7,948 bases of DNA from the NCBI GenBank assembly GCA_002391225.1, contig DGRV01000031.1, positions 1-7,948 of the forward strand, read 5' to 3'. Numbering within the stretch: the stretch's first letter is position 1; every line of letters starts with the position of its first letter. The position numbers and the translations under genes were made by a program. The DNA comes from Christensenella sp. UBA4379 (GTDB taxonomy: Bacteria; Bacillota; Clostridia; Christensenellales; Aristaeellaceae). Below, in pieces: positions 5,364 to 7,948 of the stretch. The notes below the pieces were generated by a model that saw nothing but the letters and a program-made list of their open reading frames with translations, made no database searches and was not told the origin of the DNA.

Positions 5364-5624
5364 TTACCGCGCCTGAACCTCCGCCGTCATTTCTTCGGTT
5401 GTCACCCACGACCAGTTGTCCTTGACGAATTGGACCGCTTCCCGCCGGTCTTCATTGTCCGGGAAACCCCGGGTAAACACCTCCAGCACGATATCCATCG
5501 AATAACCGTTCCTCTTTCCGTCGCTGATGAGCTTGATCAGGCCCAGCTTTGCGGAATCTGTCAGTTTGCCGCCAGATACCTGCCGGAGCGATTCCAGTTC
5601 CATTTCCATCACATTGTTTTCCAT
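5364..5624 (-). CDS. Small protein with double-glycine leader (peptide 1)
   Basis: The 86-residue product starts at ATG 5624, which has AGGA about 11 bases upstream; the frame is open further but without a ribosome binding site. Residues 8-19 (MELESLRQVSGG) fit the double-glycine leader that peptidase-containing ABC transporters cleave and export: hydrophobic at -12, Leu at -7, Val at -4, Gly-Gly at -2/-1. The remaining 67 residues (KLTDSAKLGLIKLISDGKRN, then FTRGFPDNEDRREAVQFVKD, ending after NWSWVTTEEM) are charged and mostly helical-looking, without cysteines, unlike a classic hydrophobic pore-forming bacteriocin. No transporter or immunity gene is in the window. It may be a secreted signal, a bacteriocin or an unrelated small protein. 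Confidence 0.65.
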   Translation of the reverse strand: MENNVMEMELESLRQVSGGKLTDSAKLGLIKLISDGKRNGYSMDIVLEVFTRGFPDNEDRREAVQFVKDNWSWVTTEEMTAEVQAR

Positions 5625-5719
5625 TTTTGTATTTTTCCTGCCCATGAGGGCATTGTTTTTTTGTGAGAAAACTCTCCGCCTGTTGATACGGACAAAAGTG
5701 CCTGATGTCACATAAGATT

Positions 5720-5754
5720 AAAAAAACGGCCGGGAGGACGTCCTCTCAGTCGCT
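5720..5754 (-). terminator. Probable terminator between the two leader peptides
   Basis: The minus strand can form a 13-bp imperfect stem around an ACGT loop (5741-5738), with two A/C mismatches and two G-T pairs, closed by CGGCCG and followed by seven T residues (5726-5720). The core GAGGACGTCCTC (5734-5745) is a perfect palindrome. It lies about 30 bases after the stop of peptide 2, so peptide 1 either has its own promoter or is expressed by read-through. Confidence 0.65.
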
Positions 5755-5785
5755 GTTATGTTTAACCCTGTGCCTTTCGGGCCTG

Positions 5786-6055
5786 TCAGTTCAGCCCCAT
5801 CGCGGCGCGCTGGGCAGCTTTGATTTCCATTTCCGCGTTGTGCGCTCTCATGGAGGCCCTCAGGGCGTCCTCAGCGGCGCGCATCCGGATGTCCGCAATT
5901 CCTTCCATCTTCTTCTTTTCCTTGCGGACCCACTTCACCCATTCTTCACGGCGGTGCATTTCATCGATTCTCACACGTTCTTCATGGGTCGGAGGGGTAT
6001 AGCAGAGGATGCCGCCGTTCGCCAGGTTCAGTTCCTTTTCGTTCAAAGTTTTCAT
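5786..6055 (-). CDS. Small protein with canonical double-glycine leader (peptide 2)
   Basis: The 89-residue product starts at ATG 6055, with AAAGGA 10 bases upstream. Its first 15 residues, MKTLNEKELNLANGG, are a canonical double-glycine (bacteriocin-type) leader with Leu at -12, Glu-Leu at -8/-7 and Gly-Gly at -2/-1. Cleavage would release 74 residues starting ILCYTPP. The released part is strongly charged and predicted mostly helical (EERVRIDEMHRREEWVKWVR, then KEKKKMEGIADIRMRAAEDA), ending in MGLN, with a single cysteine. That is unusual for a membrane-active bacteriocin. It shares only the leader type with peptide 1. Export would need a C39-peptidase ABC transporter encoded elsewhere. Function is unknown. 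Confidence 0.7.
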   Translation of the reverse strand: MKTLNEKELNLANGGILCYTPPTHEERVRIDEMHRREEWVKWVRKEKKKMEGIADIRMRAAEDALRASMRAHNAEMEIKAAQRAAMGLN

Positions 6056-6331
6056 GATCTTTATATCCTTTCTGAATTTCTGTTTTTATTCCCGGCTCTC
6101 CCCTTTCTCTCGGGTGTTTCGCCGGTGCCTGTCAGGCTTTCATTTGCCCGACACATATTGATACGCACCGGTTTCCCTGGGCGGCAGTTCCTCGCGAAAA
6201 TTTTTGATTTCCGGGTCCACGCTCTTTCATCCGTCACGACATATTGACTCATTTGTACATGGTGAAATAATACCTGGCAGTTTGTATCGTTGACCCCAAA
6301 GCAAACATTGATATTAGTAGCAAGATTTGAC
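6056..6331. other. Non-coding stretch at the composition boundary
   Basis: These 276 bases lie between DUF5714 and peptide 2. They hold the ribosome binding site of peptide 2 and the change from the AT-rich right part to the GC-rich middle of the window. No clear terminator, full promoter or RNA gene was found. A minus-strand frame is open across it but has no ribosome binding site and overlaps DUF5714 out of frame. Confidence 0.5.
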
Positions 6332-7024
6332 TCAATGATTCGCTTTAGAAAATGGACAGCGCTTACCAATGCACTGATTATTCTGCGACGAGAAACTACA
6401 CACGATCTCCTGCTTTTCCATCTCAATACCAAAATAATCTTTTACAAAATCGACAGCCGCATGAATCGACAGAAAAGAATTACGCTTACAACAGCGAGGG
6501 CCTCCGATTTCGCCGATATGGCCAAGCGATTTAGCAGTCATCTTGTGGGATAGCGCAAACGGCTCATTCGTCAAAGGTGTTGACTTAGAGATGATAGAAA
6601 TAAACATCCCCGTGCTAATGCCTGCTCCGCAGGCTCCCCAGAATCCGCAAGCACCACCAGGGACGCTCTTGCCTCGATTCATCATCTCGGTCAACGAACT
6701 ATGAAGATCAATATCTCCTCCTGCATTTTTATATGCTGTCAGCAAGGCAGTTCCTACCATAACATGGTGCTCCGGCCCATGCATATGACAAAACGGAAGC
6801 GACATCATCTTTTCAATGATTGCAATTGGATTTTTTGTAGTTTCCTTCAGGCATAATCCGATAATCGAATCCAAGCCTTGTGTATGACAGTCATTGCATA
6901 CATAGTGATCATTGATACATCTGGTCTTGCTATTCTCTTTTTTATGGCATATCTCACATTCCATAAGAATATCTTTCTCGAGATATTCCAGTGGAGCTTT
7001 GCAGATCAAGCATTCTTCCTTCAT
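6332..7024 (-). CDS. DUF5714 cysteine-rich protein
   Basis: The 230-residue product matches DUF5714 from memory of its conserved blocks. An N-terminal zinc-ribbon-like part has CxxC pairs (Cys5/8, Cys23/26, Cys43/46, plus Cys36), HYVCNDCH being typical. HMHGPEHHVMVGTALLTAYKN (80-100) follows, then GGACGFWGACGAGISTG (123-139), and a C-terminal part with Cys178-179 and Cys209, 218 and 223. There are sixteen cysteines in all, plus the HGPEHH cluster, so metal or Fe-S binding is likely. The family occurs in anaerobic bacteria and archaea, sometimes joined to radical SAM or methyltransferase domains, but its activity is not established. GGAGG lies 7 bases before ATG 7024. Base use is AT-richer than the genes to the left. 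Confidence 0.85.
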   Translation of the reverse strand: MKEECLICKAPLEYLEKDILMECEICHKKENSKTRCINDHYVCNDCHTQGLDSIIGLCLKETTKNPIAIIEKMMSLPFCHMHGPEHHVMVGTALLTAYKNAGGDIDLHSSLTEMMNRGKSVPGGACGFWGACGAGISTGMFISIISKSTPLTNEPFALSHKMTAKSLGHIGEIGGPRCCKRNSFLSIHAAVDFVKDYFGIEMEKQEIVCSFSSQNNQCIGKRCPFSKANH

Positions 7025-7121
7025 CCATTTTCCTCCGATAAATTCCGATTTACCGATCCTTCATTTATTTCAAGATGAACTTTCTTCGGCAGGAGCCGGT
7101 TTTCCGCGATCCATACAAGCT

Positions 7122-7143
7122 GGAAGTTGATTGATTAACTTCC
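7122..7143. repeat. Small hairpin between the kinase and DUF5714 genes
   Basis: GGAAGTT (7122-7128) and AACTTCC (7137-7143) form a perfect 7-bp stem with an 8-base loop. It lies in the 166-base gap 3' of the kinase gene. There is no U-run after it on the minus strand, so it is not a standard terminator. It may be an operator or an RNA processing site, or chance. Confidence 0.4.
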
Positions 7144-7190
7144 GAGTTTTCTTGCTAACAGTTGCATCGGCAAACTGAAATTTGTTGATA

Positions 7191-7685
7191 TCAAAGCGTC
7201 AGTATTTCGCTCACGATTTCATAAACGTTCTTATTGACTGTATCCACTTTTATGGTGTCAAGCGTTTGATACATGTCGATCCTTGCAACGCTTCTGTCGA
7301 TTACATCGTTACTGCGGATCCCCCTGGCGATGTCAGCAGAGAGTCTTTTGCGCAAATTGGTTTCATCGATCATAAGCGAAATCTTTATGACTCTCGCATC
7401 TCCTGTGTCCAGTCTATCGATTATTTCGTCAATAATGGATTGTTCATGCATCACCCAGCAGAAAATAATATTTTCATAGGCCGTACAGTGGAGAAAACTA
7501 TTCAGCAGGAAGCAGATGTTGCGCATGACCATGGCTTTTGTTTCTTCTGTTACCTGAAACGGATCGGCATCCCAACACCAATCGCCGTCAAGAAAAACAC
7601 TGTTCGGCAACTTCTTTTTCAGTTGCTGACTCACCGTCGTTTTACCGACGCCCATTGTACCGCCGATCAGATATATTGTTTTCAT
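7191..7685 (-). CDS. P-loop kinase / AAA-family ATPase
   Basis: The 164-residue product has a Walker A motif at its very start (MKTIYLIGGTMGVGKTTVSQ, residues 1-20), followed by FLDGDWCWDADPF, whose Asp-Gly-Asp lies where small-molecule kinases bind substrate. RLSADIARGIRSNDVIDRSV (about 109-130) is the arginine-rich lid region. This order fits the small kinases grouped as AAA_33/AAA_18 (gluconate-, shikimate- or nucleoside-kinase-like and antibiotic phosphotransferases). No motif fixes the substrate. GAGGA precedes ATG 7685, and the start lies inside the end of the upstream small ORF (44-base overlap). Annotation beyond 'P-loop phosphotransferase' would be guesswork. Confidence 0.85.
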   Translation of the reverse strand: MKTIYLIGGTMGVGKTTVSQQLKKKLPNSVFLDGDWCWDADPFQVTEETKAMVMRNICFLLNSFLHCTAYENIIFCWVMHEQSIIDEIIDRLDTGDARVIKISLMIDETNLRKRLSADIARGIRSNDVIDRSVARIDMYQTLDTIKVDTVNKNVYEIVSEILTL

Positions 7686-7917
7686 ATCTGTTCCTCACAA
7701 ATCCCGATTGTCGGTCCAGAAGCCCTTTTATTGTTTGCTCATAATCAGAATATATCAGTACGACCTGTTCCCCTGCATGTTGAAAGCCATTGATGATATC
7801 TCTGTTGTCTGCTTTCAGACTATCTTTCGTACAGTCTGCATCAATCATTCTGGCTTCGGTTTCCGACTCATATCCAATAATCTCGCCAAAATGGTTCTCA
7901 ATATAGTTCTCGCTCAT
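7642..7917 (-). CDS. Unrecognised small ORF upstream of the kinase, possibly 5'-partial
   Basis: A 91-residue frame starts at ATG 7917, but no ribosome binding site is seen and the frame stays open to the window edge (upstream codons read LSSIRFICLA), so the true start may lie outside. The sequence is mixed hydrophilic (MSENYIENHFGEIIGYESET; VVLIYSDYEQTIKGLLDRQS) with no recognised domain, signal peptide or membrane segment. It overlaps the kinase start by 44 bases, which suggests translational coupling if both are real. Confidence 0.5.
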   Translation of the reverse strand: MSENYIENHFGEIIGYESETEARMIDADCTKDSLKADNRDIINGFQHAGEQVVLIYSDYEQTIKGLLDRQSGFVRNRYENNISDRRYNGRR

Positions 7918-7948
7918 AGCGAGGCAAATGAAGCGAATAGACGATAAA

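Noticed and set aside
6244..6334. TTGACTCA repeated at 6244-6251 and 6327-6334
   Set aside because: An 8-base direct repeat near a composition boundary could mark an insertion, but it is short enough to be chance and no element lies between the copies.
6061..6432. Minus-strand open frame of 123 codons across the gap between DUF5714 and peptide 2
   Set aside because: It overlaps the end of DUF5714 out of frame, has no ribosome binding site at its ATGs and no recognisable domain.
1..7948. CRISPR array, tRNA, rRNA or phage attachment site
   Set aside because: I saw no regularly spaced repeats, tRNA-like cloverleaf or T-loop motif, rRNA segment or integrase gene on either strand.

Overview
All genes recognised in this 7,948-base window lie on the minus strand, so transcription runs from right to left. 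The strong AGGAGG-type ribosome binding sites, the TTGACA/TATAAT-like promoters with 17-base spacers, and gene families common in gut Clostridia (the radical SAM mobile pair with its MarR regulator, DUF5714, peptides with double-glycine leaders) suggest a Bacillota (Firmicutes) genome of the class Clostridia. This rests on family resemblance and composition; there is no rRNA or other marker gene to fix the species. The middle (about 550-6060) is GC-rich. The right part (about 6290-7948) is visibly more AT-rich, and the left 540 bases are an AT-richer insertion sequence, so the window looks like accessory DNA of mixed origin.

Layout from right to left, in the direction of transcription. (1) 7948-6332: an AT-rich block with an unrecognised small ORF, a P-loop kinase/ATPase and a cysteine-rich DUF5714 protein. 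(2) 6055-5364: two small ORFs, each beginning with a double-glycine secretion leader, separated by a probable terminator. (3) 5286-3200: a tight operon of a MarR-type regulator and two radical SAM proteins (the 'radical SAM mobile pair'), with a near-consensus promoter overlapped by a long inverted repeat. (4) 3160-1667: an AbiE type IV toxin-antitoxin pair (AbiEi then AbiEii, 4-base overlap), whose promoter is enclosed by a 17-base inverted repeat that is probably the AbiEi operator. (5) 1591-693: an azoreductase-like flavoprotein and a small PH/GRAM-like protein, probably read as an extension of the abiE transcript. (6) 659-547: a consensus promoter followed at once by three hairpins and a U-run, predicting a structured RNA of about 78 nt. 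(7) 540-1: an IS200-type insertion sequence, its transposase cut by the window edge, which appears to sit just beyond the small RNA's terminator.

The best candidates for something undescribed are the small RNA at 547-624 and the tandem double-glycine-leader peptides at 5364-6055. The regulatory inverted repeats at the abiE and MarR promoters are well-defined predictions. The radical SAM pair, AbiE pair and IS200 belong to known families.
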